Below, one piece after another: positions 1-16,755 of a DNA stretch of 26,120 nucleotides. The DNA comes from Pelargonium nanum. Lineage: Eukaryota; Streptophyta; Magnoliopsida; Geraniales; Geraniaceae. The stretch lies in NCBI GenBank assembly GCA_036897485.1, contig JAYMTF010001121.1:1-26120 (forward strand), read 5' to 3'. Below the pieces are notes generated by a model, which saw nothing but the letters and a program-made list of their open reading frames with translations, was not told where the DNA came from and did not search any database. Both the position numbers and the translations under genes were made by a program. The number at the start of each line of letters is the position of its first letter. Within the stretch, counting starts at the first letter, position 1.

Positions 1-665
1 CTCTATTTCATGACTATAACAAACATATATTTTACATGTGAGCCTAAAAACCTTAATTTGACCAATATGCAGTTCTTTCAGGTTGGGGATGGGTTAGACC
101 CTTTCAACCGAACCCCCCAAAAATCTGAATTGCCAGCTCTTATTCACGATAATAAGTAAGAAAAGTTTGGTTCAAGTCCATTACAGAAATGAACATCACA
201 AGCTAAGCTCATCAATTGAGCCTATTGAAAACTTGAAAAAGACAACTAATGAACTATTGAAAACTTGAAAAAGACAATTAGCGAACTATTGAAAACTTGA
301 AAAAGACAAAGAACCAAACTTCAAAAGGCTCCATACAAGTATTATTGACAAACTTCCTCAGGATGAGTAAAAAGAAGGAAAATACAAGCAATAACCTGAA
401 TTATTGCCAACCAACCATATCCACTACAAATCATAACATTCTCTGGGACTATAAATAAAAGTTCTAAGTTGAAGATTTGAACAAACCATAAAACATAGAC
501 TGGATTCCCAGATGCCATTGTCCCGTATAAGGAGACTATCTTTTATTTCACATCCACCAGAGGAATCTACCTGCACATCAGAAGACAACAACATTACTCC
601 AAAGACAAAAAGAGCATCTCAAAAGTTAAAATGATTAGATATATCTTAATTACATGGTGAAAAGT
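1..665. other. AT-rich flank without recognised gene
   Basis: No convincing protein or RNA gene is seen. The stretch holds a short tandem repeat (224-310). It also holds a possible exon-like block on the minus strand: near 575 a TGATGTGCAG acceptor is followed by about 90 bases open in one frame. That block matches no family I recognise and could be a downstream untranslated exon or chance. Near 95-140 there is a fragment resembling the AACCCG-rich ends of the hAT-type element at 666-1010. Confidence 0.5.
224..310. repeat. 32-bp tandem repeat, about 2.7 copies
   Basis: The unit begins ATTGAAAACTTGAAAAAGAC. Copies start at 224, 256 and 288; the first two are 32 bp and differ at two or three bases, the third is cut short. 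It has no coding role that can be seen. Confidence 0.9.
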
Positions 666-1010
666 AGAGATGACAATTCGGGTTTCGGGTTAGAAAGACC
701 TAACCCAAATCCAACCCACAAGAGGTGTGGGTTGCCCAACCCGATTCACACTTTTTTCAAGGTAAACCTAATCCTAAAATTAATGGATCTGTTTTGCAAC
801 CCGAACAGCTGAAAATTTGAGTTTCGGGTTAAAAAGACCCAACCTGAACCCAACCCGCAAGAGGTGCAGGTTTTACATAGAAAATGTGTGGACTGAGTAT
901 GGGTTTCCCCGACCCGATTTACATTTTTTTTTCCATTCATGAAACCCGAAACAACAAAAAGTGGGACAGGTTTCGTTGTCTGGGGGCTAGGGTCCGCATG
1001 GTCAGCTCTA
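666..1010. mobile_element. hAT-type MITE (non-autonomous DNA transposon)
   Basis: The element starts TAGAGATGAC and ends GTCAGCTCTA, a 10-bp imperfect terminal inverted repeat that fits the hAT pattern YARNG. It is flanked by GTGAAAAAG on the left and GTGAAAAG on the right, an 8-bp target duplication with one A of difference. The interior consists of two diverged direct copies (about 157 bp apart) of a block rich in CGGGTT and AACCCG. No transposase is encoded, so it would depend on an autonomous hAT element. Small open frames across it are chance. Confidence 0.7.
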
Positions 1011-1684
1011 GTGAAAAGCGCTATCAGTCTATATGTTTGTATGTGAAAACAACCTCAGTTGATGATTCTGCAAGGGGCATAATGAGAGTCATATTTACTA
1101 ACGTCATTATTGTTCTATACTTCATGTACAAGTCACAACCCTAGCTTCAATAACCATGACTGGACTCAATAAGCACTATCTTATCTCATCCAACACCATT
1201 AATCAACTTGGAATCAAAGTAACTTGCATAATGACCAACATAGAGGAAACAAGAACTCGATAATCTCCCAAGGTTGTTTACCCCTAAAATAAAACAAGTC
1301 AACGTAGAACATTATGTTTATGTAAGTGCAATGACACCATTGGACCACTAATGTAGTCATATAATTCTCCAAGAAATTGATAAACTGAACTATTTCAAGA
1401 TGGTTCAACAACAAAAAGAACCATCCTGTTTTGATTCCATGGAACCCCATCCCCTTCTCCTCTTCTTTCAAGGAAGCATGGATGCATTGACACATCTTTC
1501 AAAACAAATCAAAAAAGTTCCTACATTAACATTAACTGGCAGTATATAATGAAACTCAGTTGATTTAACTTGGTGAAAATCTAACATAGACAAGCTAGAG
1601 GAGCTATATATTGAAAAGGAAAAGGAAAGCAAAATGAATCATTTAAGAAGTTAAAACAGTATAGGAGCAACCTGAATAGGAAAC
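1011..1684. other. 3' flank of the complex I gene
   Basis: This AT-rich sequence lies downstream of the minus-strand stop codon of the complex I gene and probably includes its 3' untranslated region. No poly(A) site can be fixed by eye, and the open frame at 1214-1495 resembles no known family. Confidence 0.45.
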
Positions 1685-4662
1685 TTAAGCAGCAGCTTCC
1701 AGCAACTCCCTATCCGCACGCTCTCTAATTCTTCTCTCGAGCTCTGGCCTAAAATGCCGAATCAGACCTTGTACGGGCCAAGCAGCAGCATCACCCAACG
1801 CACAGATTGTGTGCCCCTCGATCTGTTTTGTCACCTCCTGAAGCATGTCGATCTCTTCTAATTTAGCATTCCCAACCTTCATTCTCTCCATCATCATCCA
1901 TAGCCATCCTGTCCCCTCCCTGCAAGGGGTGCACTGCCCACAACTTTCATGCTTGTAGAAGTAAGAAAGCCTTGCAATTGCATCTACAACGTCAGTGGAT
2001 TTATCCATAACAATCACTGCAGCAGTTCCCAATCCTGACTGAACAGCCTTGAGTGCATCATAGTCCATCAGCACATCATCACATATGTTCTTGGGAAGCA
2101 GTGGAACAGATGAACCACCCGGTATAACAGCGAGTAAATTGTCCCATCCACCTCTAACACCACCACAGTGCCTCTCAAGTAATTCTTTTAGAGGAATACT
2201 CATCTCCTCTTCAACTGTGCAAGGCTTGTTCACATGACCTGAGATGCAGAATAATTTTGTCCCTGAATTATTCTTCCTGCCAAAACTGGCAAACCATTCT
2301 GGCCCACGCCTTAAAATGGTAGGAGAAACAGCCACTGTTTCAACATTTGTGACAGTAGTGGGGCAGCCATATAGCCCTGCATTAGCCGGGAAAGGAGGCT
2401 TCAATCTTGGTTTCCCTTGTTTCCCTTCAAGGCTTTCCAAAAGGGCCGTCTCTTCACCACAGATATATGCACCAGCACCATAGTGAATATGAACATCAAA
2501 GTCATAACCAGATCCACAAGCATTCTTTCCTAATAATCCAGCGGCATAAGCTTCTTGTCTGGCCTTTTCAAGGTTTAACCTTTCATTCACATATTCGCCT
2601 CTTATGTAAATGTAAGCAGCAGTAGCCCTCATTCCTACACCAGCAATCAAGCAGCCCTCTAATAACTTGTGTGGATCATGCCGCATGATCTCCCTATCTT
2701 TACAAGTTCCAGGTTCACTTTCATCAGCATTGACAACAAGATAAGAAGGTCGGCCATCAGATACCTTGGGCATGAAGGACCACTTGAGACCAGATGGAAA
2801 ACCAGCACCTCCACGTCCACGAAGGCCAGACTTCTTCATTTCATTAACAATCCAATCAGCACCCTTGATTACTAAATCCTTAGTTCTGTGCCAGTCCCCC
2901 CTTTTCATGGCACCTTTAAGAAAAGGGTCATGCAACCCATATAAGTTGGTGAAAATCCGGTCCTCATCTTTGAGGCCACCAAAATGGGTTTTCTCTGGAG
3001 GTGGAGGAGGTGGTGGAGGCTGTGCACCTTGTGGAGGAGGTGAGGGAGGCTGTGCACTTTGTGGAGTAGGTGGCGGAGGTTGTGCACCTTGAGGAGGAGG
3101 TGGTGGAGGCTGTGCTCCTTTAGCGCTGAACGATCTGAGGCCAACGCCCCACCTCTCACTGTGACGCTGAGCAGTAGCTATCCTTTGCAGAGAAAAAATG
3201 CCTTTCATGGGTGCCTGTATAGAAGTGAAAGAAAAATCATCATCAGAGCTATGGGATTAGATTAGATTAATTTATTCACATCACTTCAAGAAAAATACAA
3301 ATGACCAATTATAATTGTCCTGAGAACAACACTAAATAATCATATATAATTGTGACATTTAAAAAATAAAAAAATAATAATTGTGAAACCCATGTCAAAG
3401 ATAAAGCAAGCACAACAAAAAGAATGACATGACGAAGAAAAGATATGCCCACAACATTGGGGTGTCAATTGCTGAAGCAGCAGTATAGGAATGCTAGACA
3501 TACCACCAAAACACCTAGCAGTAAGTATCATCTCACTCAAATTACAGAAGGAACCCATTAAAACCCATGAACCTGACCATATATACGAAGCTTGTACGAA
3601 CTATATGTCATACTTAATAAGGGTAATTACATACAAGTACCTTGTGGTATTGCCCACCTTCACATAACTACCAAGTTAATTTTTCAAGACATTCAAACCC
3701 GAACCGGTGGTGAACCCGACCCGTTGCCCGTTTTGCTGGCTAGAGCCGACAGGTTCAAGTCCAAATTGTCAGCTCTACTCTGAGGGGACAGAAAAGCTGG
3801 GTTGTAAAGTGAAAGTAGAGTTGCCTATGTATGTGATTTCTAAGGTCTTTCTTCCATAGCAACTAATTTGTACCCTCATGCATATCACTCAATGATTTTC
3901 AAACCGATATTGCCATATCGGTCTACCTGGCAGATAACATAAGACAGTTTCTTTATCCTTAAATGGTTTCATCTTTTTATACTACATCACTTACTAGCTA
4001 GAATACATACAACAATGCTAGCAGATGACAAGTGAGCTTAAGGAGAGGTATTACGAGCTGATTTTCTAGATGAAGGCTGAGATACAAGCGAAATAGCGAA
4101 TAATTCATAACATTGAAAGTGGTTGTCAGGTTAGCTTGTGCAATCAGTAAAAAAAAAACTATGACTTAAGAACCCAACTTTGTTGCCTCTTATCATTTAG
4201 CAATACAGATCAATCATGCCATCTAATTCACTCATTCAAGATATGGGAATATAGGATTCCCCTAAACCTTTGTGTTCCTTATTCATTTGGGGAAGATGTA
4301 TATATTCAAATTCAACCTCAAATTTTTCATCATTTCACAACCTAATAACATCACATCATGCAAACCAATAAAACATATGCATCGTTATTAAAAATAATAA
4401 AAACAATTTATTATTTTTCTTCAATTTCCCTCATTTTCTCGGGAACCAAAATAGATTATAACAGCGAGTCAACAACGGCGGATCGGTAAGAAACTCAACA
4501 TTTCTCTAGTTCCTAAACTCAATCAGAAGAACACGCATAGTTGGAAAAATGAAAATGAAAACGATTCAGAACAAAACCCAAACCCTAACAACGGTAAAGA
4601 AAGTCTGAAAGCGAAAACGAAATGGAGAAGAAGAAAATAGAGAGAGCTCGATTGCGTACCAT
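1685..4662 (-). CDS. CI51: NADH dehydrogenase [ubiquinone] flavoprotein 1 (51-kDa subunit), mitochondrial
   Basis: Nuclear gene for the complex I subunit that oxidises NADH through FMN and passes electrons to the N3 [4Fe-4S] cluster in the matrix arm. It has two coding exons. Exon 1 contributes only the ATG (4660-4662) and exon 2 runs 3214-1685, giving 510 residues beginning MAPMKGIF. This matches my memory of the Arabidopsis protein, which starts MAP. The downstream ATG at 3208 would give 507 residues. In that 507-residue numbering, a basic transit peptide and a proline-rich linker occupy about 1-73. [10 protein letters not shown] (NADH site) is at 131-140, [14 protein letters not shown] at 161-174, and the FMN-binding [10 protein letters not shown] at 244-253. 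The cluster ligands are Cys423, 426 and 429 in ESCGQCTPC plus Cys469 in HTICALGD. All key residues are present, and the reading frame is intact. The family usually has about 486 residues in Arabidopsis; the excess is the proline-rich repeat. Confidence 0.96.
3001..3120 (-). repeat. In-frame 30-bp tandem repeat coding a Pro-rich linker
   Basis: Four units of 30 bp encode variants of [10 protein letters not shown] between the transit peptide and the conserved core of the 51-kDa subunit. The unit length is a multiple of three, so gain or loss of units keeps the frame. The Arabidopsis protein as I recall it has only a short proline run at this place. The repeat sits in a poorly conserved linker, so it is unlikely to affect catalysis. 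Confidence 0.9.
3215..4659 (-). other. Intron of the complex I gene, directly after the start codon
   Basis: The donor reads CTATG|GTACGC (exon end at 4660). The acceptor reads TTCTATACAG|GCACCC (exon start at 3214). The 1,445-bp intron separates the ATG from GCA CCC ATG. Long leader introns are common in plant housekeeping genes and often raise expression; here the start codon itself is the last exon 1 codon. The intron is AT-rich and contains a hAT-type fragment near 3670-3780. Confidence 0.8.
3670..3781. mobile_element. hAT-type repeat fragment
   Basis: A block with AACCCGAACC and AACCCGACCCG and an end reading GTCAGCTCTA matches the terminus and interior style of the MITE at 666-1010. 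No matching left end or target duplication is found, so it is a remnant. Confidence 0.45.
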
Positions 4663-5283
4663 AGCTGGAAATGTTGCAGAGAGCTTCGATGCGTCGCCGA
4701 ATCAGGCGATCCAACAGAAGGAGATTTGAGAGAGAAGAGAAGGAGAGAGAGAGAGGCTATATTGCCAGTCCCTGCTCTCGCGGACAGTGATATGCAAGAT
4801 GGACGGTGGGGAAGTGTTGAACGGTACCATCGGACGGTCGAGATTGAACTGGATTTTATGATGTTTGTGAGTAACACGTACTGTAACCGTGGAGGCTTGG
4901 TTGGAGCTATCGCTCAATGGGCTTATTTTTGGGCTTTAAGCCCAATAATAGCAATGAAGTTGTAGAGGGGTAAAAGAGTAATTACACAAATCGTACGTTC
5001 GCAAGATGGACGGTAGAGAAGAGTTGAACGGTACCATCGGACGGTTGAGATTGAACTGGATTTTATGATGTTTGTGAGTAACACGTAGTGTAACCGTGGA
5101 GGCTTGGTTAGGAGCTATCGCTCAATGGGCTTATTTTTGGGCTTTAAGCCCAATAATAGAAATGAAGCTGTAGAGGGGTAAAAGAGTAATTACACTAATC
5201 GTACGTTCGCTCTCGCCTCCGATTCTCAGCACAGCACAAGTCATCAACCGGTCTGCAACATTGAGCTTGCGCTCGTCGATTCA
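4663..5283. promoter_or_regulatory. Divergent promoter between complex I gene and helicase
   Basis: The 621 bp between the two ATG codons must hold the 5' leaders and promoters of both genes. On the complex I side, minus-strand sequence near 4720-4760 is CT-rich, typical of plant housekeeping leaders, and no clear TATA box is seen. Each 207-bp duplicate holds TGGGCT twice and AGCCCA once. These are site II (TGGGCY) motifs bound by TCP factors and frequent in promoters of nuclear oxidative phosphorylation genes. TGGGCTTTAAGCCCA is a 7-bp inverted pair with a 1-nt spacer. Confidence 0.75.
4794..5208. repeat. Tandem duplication of 207 bp in the divergent promoter
   Basis: Copy A spans 4794-5000 and copy B 5001-5208. 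Both begin GCAAGATGGACGGT and end near CGTACGTTC. They differ at roughly ten positions and by one inserted base in copy B, so the duplication is fairly recent. Both copies carry the full set of TGGGCY motifs, which doubles the candidate TCP sites. Confidence 0.93.
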
Positions 5284-13681
<8,398 letters not shown>

Positions 13682-13830
13682 GCACAGTTATTGACTGCGA
13701 CATTGAGAGGAAGCAATTGGCTTCAATTCATTTCACTTTTTTGTGGATTAGTCTCTGTATTGCAATGATTTGAACGTGGAGAATCAATCGGAAATGAGAA
13801 AATACAAAAGTAACATAATGAGAAAGTGAG
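13682..13830 (+). other. 3' flank of helicase up to the Pol III promoter
   Basis: This short AT-rich spacer should hold the helicase 3' untranslated region and poly(A) site. The next promoter element starts only 150 bp past the stop codon, so the two transcription units are tightly packed on the same strand. Confidence 0.5.
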
Positions 13831-13873
13831 GTCCCACATGGACAAGGTTTAGGATAATTAGATTGTATATATA
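13831..13873 (+). promoter_or_regulatory. Plant type 3 Pol III promoter: USE and TATA
   Basis: GTCCCACATGG (13831-13841) matches the plant snRNA upstream sequence element RTCCCACATCG at 10 of 11 positions. TATATATA (13866-13873) follows after 24 bp. In plants this short spacing specifies RNA polymerase III (as in U6, U3 and 7SL genes), while about 34 bp specifies polymerase II. The predicted start lies about 25-31 bp downstream of the first T of the TATA. Confidence 0.8.
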
Positions 13874-13896
13874 CAATTGTGTTTAAGTGTTAGATC

Positions 13897-14128
13897 GCCG
13901 AGCCAATTAACGAAGGCTTGTAACCAAGTGGGGCAATAAAGGTGGGGGAATATGGAGAGGGGTGACCCGGCGCAGGTGGGGGCTCGGTTACTGGATTGAC
14001 GAGTTGACCCGGAGCCAGCTTCAGCTGGGGCTACCTTGAGATGCTTGGTCAACCCTTTCGAGTTGGGCTGGGCCTTCCCTGGGCTGCCTACGCAGCTGGT
14101 CATCATATCCATAAACCGCCAAAACTTT
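13897..14128 (+). ncRNA. Pol III non-coding RNA of about 235 nt with SRP(7SL)-like fold
   Basis: A GC-rich block between a Pol III-spaced promoter and a T6 terminator. The 5' end GCCGAGCC pairs with GGCTTG (13915-13920) around a 10-nt loop. It is followed by TGTAACC (13919-13925) and AAGTGGGG, which resemble the plant SRP RNA Alu domain as I recall it. The rest closes into one long rod: 13941-13945 with 14116-14120, 13947-13954 with 14104-14110, 13962-13967 with 14098-14103, 13981-13987 with 14068-14074, 14000-14002 with 14058-14060, 14003-14009 with 14047-14053. A hairpin at 14013-14032 has a UUCA loop. Plant 7SL is about 300 nt and has an S domain with helices 6 and 8. Here that part is reduced to about 60 nt, and the GGAA and AGCAG elements of helix 8 are missing. 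It may be an S-less 7SL derivative or an unrelated RNA of similar shape. That it is a Pol III RNA gene is well supported; the SRP link is tentative. Confidence 0.7.
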
Positions 14129-14131
14129 TTT
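14126..14131 (+). terminator. Pol III T6 terminator
   Basis: Six consecutive T follow the outermost rod helix (ending 14120) by five bases, where a polymerase III transcript would be expected to stop. Confidence 0.8.
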
Positions 14132-14189
14132 AACCCGAAATAGTTTTCGAATTTTAGAACACATTAAAAATTATATAGAAAAGAAGAGA

Positions 14190-14460
14190 ATCTCCTCCGT
14201 TACGGATGTAATTTCACGAATACAGATTGACAAAAGAATCGATGTGGTTAAACTTAAAATGATATTTGCCCTTATAGCTTATATCAAAAGTTTAGGATCA
14301 AATTAGGTCAATATTTGAAAGTTCAGGATGTCAAAAAAAGTTCAGGGACCAAATTAGGTCAAAACGCCAAAGTTCGGCGAATATTTTAGGTTAAAAAAAG
14401 TTCAATGATCAAATTGGGACGAAACACTAAAGTTTGGAATCAAATTGAGTCTTTTTACCT
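14190..14460 (-). repeat. Dispersed plant repeat, copy 1
   Basis: Read on the minus strand, this has ACTCAATTTGATTCC, several AATTTGGTCCCTGAAC-type blocks, then ATATAAGC and CATTTTAAGT. It aligns along its whole length with 20082-20345 on the plus strand. Such periodic blocks are common in dicot genomes as parts of non-autonomous DNA elements. I cannot assign a family or find ends. Confidence 0.6.
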
Positions 14461-14881
14461 TATTTTTATTTGCACAATTTTAACCCAATTGAATTTATAT
14501 TTCTTTGCACAATCTTAACTAAAATTGGTGTGCTCTTAAATGTTCAAAAGGTAATTGCACAATCTAATGTTATTATTGTCCTTGACATACATTTATATTT
14601 TGTCAATTACCATGATATCATCATCCTAAAATTAATGTAACAAAATAAATAAATTGCACATGTTAAAAATTAACTCTTCAGTCTTCACAAGAGAAAGAGG
14701 AGTAATAAATAACATTTAAATTTTAAGTAAAGAAAGAGATAAGATTGAGAAAAAAAATTGCAATTTTTTTTCTCAGATTTGGGAAACGAAAACTCTAAAT
14801 TTTTAAGATAACCGAGGAGATACAATAAAAATAAAATCTTGAGGACAAGATTTGTCTTTTCAAAAAGGAGCAATTGCCCCA
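14461..14881. other. AT-rich spacer, nothing recognised
   Basis: Low-complexity AT-rich DNA. An open frame on the minus strand (14685-15149) is Phe/Leu/Lys-rich, runs across the SINE and resembles no family, so it is not called a gene. Confidence 0.6.
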
Positions 14882-15021
14882 TAGGGGGTGGCGCAATGGT
14901 CAAGATACACATCTCCATGTGGGAGGTCGTGAGTTTAAATCTCATTGCGTCGGGTGGAGTGGAATTTTGGGTTAAAAGAAGAGAGCAACCCCTTATTGTG
15001 TAGCTCAACTTAAAAAAAAAA
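14882..15021 (+). mobile_element. tRNA-derived SINE
   Basis: The head has a box A-like GTGGCGCAATGGTC (from 14889) and a box B-like GTGAGTTTAAATCT (from 14929) at tRNA-like spacing. A tRNA-unrelated body and a 10-A tail at 15012-15021 follow. There is no reverse transcriptase, so it would have moved by LINE machinery. A weak CAATT match on both sides may be a target duplication, but I am not sure of it. Confidence 0.65.
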
Positions 15022-15291
15022 CAATTTGAGATAAACAATTTGAAGGATAAAAAAAAATTCATCATTTTGATGAAAATATTGCAATCAGAACTGCGAACAA
15101 TCTTAGTGTAATTTTGGAGTTTCATAAGATACATGGGGGTCAGTTTCAAAAAAAAATACTAAATTATGAATTGGTATTTTTGTTTATAAACAATAATATT
15201 GATAATCTCATTTATTCTTAAATTTCCTTGTAGGAGAAAATATATTCTTAAACACTGGTAAGCAAAATGTTAAATGTTAAATCTGAATTGG

Positions 15292-15417
15292 TAGGGTCCA
15301 CATGCAGGACCCATTGAAAAAATTATGGTATGCCGATAAAAGCCACGAGCACACGGTATTCTTTAGTAAAAGGCGAAAGAATAGTTCGCTTTGTACTCAT
15401 GGCGCGGCTGCGTGAAT
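15292..15417 (-). ncRNA. U5: U5 spliceosomal snRNA, copy 1
   Basis: U5 snRNA holds the exons at the spliceosome catalytic centre through its loop 1. Loop 1, CGCCTTTTACTAAAG, is at 15375-15361 (minus), framed by the stem TATTCTTT/AAAGAATA. The 5' strand TTCACG pairs, with one mismatch, with CGTGGC past the loop. The Sm site reads ATAATTTTTTC. A terminal hairpin GGGTCC-TGCATGT-GGACCC is at 15312-15294. The start is set about 28 bp downstream of the TATA, where the stem begins. Length is about 126 nt. The 3' box is weak (CAATTCAGATTTAA). Confidence 0.9.
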
Positions 15418-15437
15418 TTAACAGGGCATTGCTGGGG

Positions 15438-15489
15438 TTTATATATAATCGTTTCCACTTCTCTTCCCTCAAACTATTCGATGTGGGAC
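15438..15489 (-). promoter_or_regulatory. U5 copy 1 promoter: USE and TATA
   Basis: GTCCCACATCG, a perfect USE, is at 15489-15479 and TATATATAAA starts at 15447. The gap of about 32-34 bp is the plant polymerase II spacing expected for U5. Confidence 0.92.
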
Positions 15490-15535
15490 AAAAAGTTTCA
15501 TCAAACAAACAGCCATGCTCTGCTACATGAGCCTC

Positions 15536-16190
15536 GCTCTGTGACTATACGTACACCAATCCAATTTTTTTCTTCTCTTTAAAGGACAAGAAACAAAATC
15601 AAATCCACAATACATAGACTGAAAATTAAAAGTATTGAGAAAAATACACGATAACACTTGATTTAACAACAAACACTTAGTAGGACAAGTGATTGATTTC
15701 ACTTTGTCCCTCGAAGTCTCAAGTTCGAGTCTCGGTAAAAAAAAAATATTTGACTTAATAGACGAGATAACATAATAATGAACAAACGATGAAAATGGCT
15801 TGATTGTTATTGTTATTGTTATTTTATATCAGCTATGCATGAAAAAAAATACACTAATATAATTGTCACATAGTTCAAAACAAGAAAACATTGTTTGGAG
15901 TCCAAAGTATTGATCTTAGTATCTAGTTTGAGCTTATAAAAGCTTCATGACTACTACAAATGTTCTGCATAATCCAATGCTGTCTGGTCTCATTTTAGTG
16001 AATCTGATATACTGTGATTCTGTGAAGCCTCTTTGTTGCATTGTAACTGACAATAATTCTCCAAAAACTGCATTTTCATTGTAGAATGGGAGAAGCTACA
16101 CAAACCGAACATGTCTAAGTAAACAATACGAGCAAAGATACAAAATTAGCCTATTCCATGAAACAAAAACTCTGTCAAGATTCGCTGTAC
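15536..16190. other. AT-rich spacer with one possible SINE fragment
   Basis: Apart from the tRNA-like piece near 15676-15746, nothing is recognised. Small frames are chance. Confidence 0.5.
15676..15746 (+). mobile_element. Possible short tRNA-derived SINE
   Basis: A box B-like CAAGTTCGAGTCTCGG is followed directly by a 10-A tail, with a weak box A-like TTAGTAGGACAAGTG about 40 bp upstream. Flanks ACTTGATTTAA and ATTTGACTTAA are similar and may be a worn target duplication. It is short, so this is tentative. Confidence 0.35.
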
Positions 16191-16214
16191 GTCTCCCAAA
16201 ACTGCATTATCAAA

Positions 16215-16599
16215 GTCCCCGAAAAGCTCAGAAGAAACTCTAGTGAATTTCGTGAATTTGAGCTCGATTATGATATTTTCTTGATGGTCCTATATACTTA
16301 ACACTCCTTATATGCTCCCAAATTTGTGCCATGACTTGATCTTGCTCGAAAACCAGACCCCTTGGTTTGTTCTTCTTCGCCTTTTTCACTTGAGCGAGCC
16401 AGCTATGCCTCACGCTTACAAGGAACTACACAACGATGTTCTTGCTAAGCTATTGCTCAAGTTCTTCGAGCGAATGATGCTGATGACAGAACAAACTGAG
16501 TACAAAGAAAATAGCAATCAAATCAAGCATATACTCGACTTTGTAACACGTTTGTTTGCTTTCTTTATGTGCAACTACCTCGCCTCAACACATTTGTGA
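16215..16599 (+). pseudogene. DUF247 gene relic
   Basis: The frame at 16312-16599 codes DLILLENQTPWFVLLRLFHL and later QIKHILDFVTRLF, close to the DUF247 signature DLLLLENQIPFFVLEKLF and its following segment. Upstream, SSEFREFELDYDIFLMVLY (about 16235-16292) resembles the preceding DUF247 block (SSEEFVEMMLxDGCF) but is separated by stops. Intact DUF247 proteins have about 400-500 residues and a C-terminal membrane segment, both missing here. It is a decayed host gene fragment; DUF247 function is known mainly from grass self-incompatibility. Confidence 0.6.
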
Positions 16600-16755
16600 C
16601 ACTTCTATTATTTGCTTCAATATTGTTATGGTAGTGATTGAATCAAAACAAAAGAAACTTCTACTTGTATATGATGAAACAACTGAATACTGATAGATAT
16701 GATTAGGCAAAACAGTAAAATGATCCGAAGAGCATATAGTAAGTACTTACAAGAA

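Noticed and set aside
13858-14112. Open frame of 84 residues on the minus strand
   Set aside because: It is antisense to the Pol III RNA; its open frame follows from GC-rich composition, and the product resembles no family.
13897-14128. Telomerase RNA, U6 or U3 identity for the Pol III RNA
   Set aside because: Plant telomerase RNA also uses USE/TATA and Pol III, but no CTAAACCC-type template is present. The conserved U6 and U3 5' sequences are absent too.
14685-15149. Open frame of 154 residues on the minus strand
   Set aside because: Low-complexity, AT-driven composition crossing a SINE on the other strand; no motif or family.
15330-15582. Overlapping small frames on both strands at U5 copy 1
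   Set aside because: They overlay the U5 RNA and its promoter and are not conserved as protein among the three copies.
16312-16599. Intact small gene of 95 residues
   Set aside because: The similarity is to the middle of DUF247 proteins and begins mid-domain, so it is a relic rather than a small complete gene.
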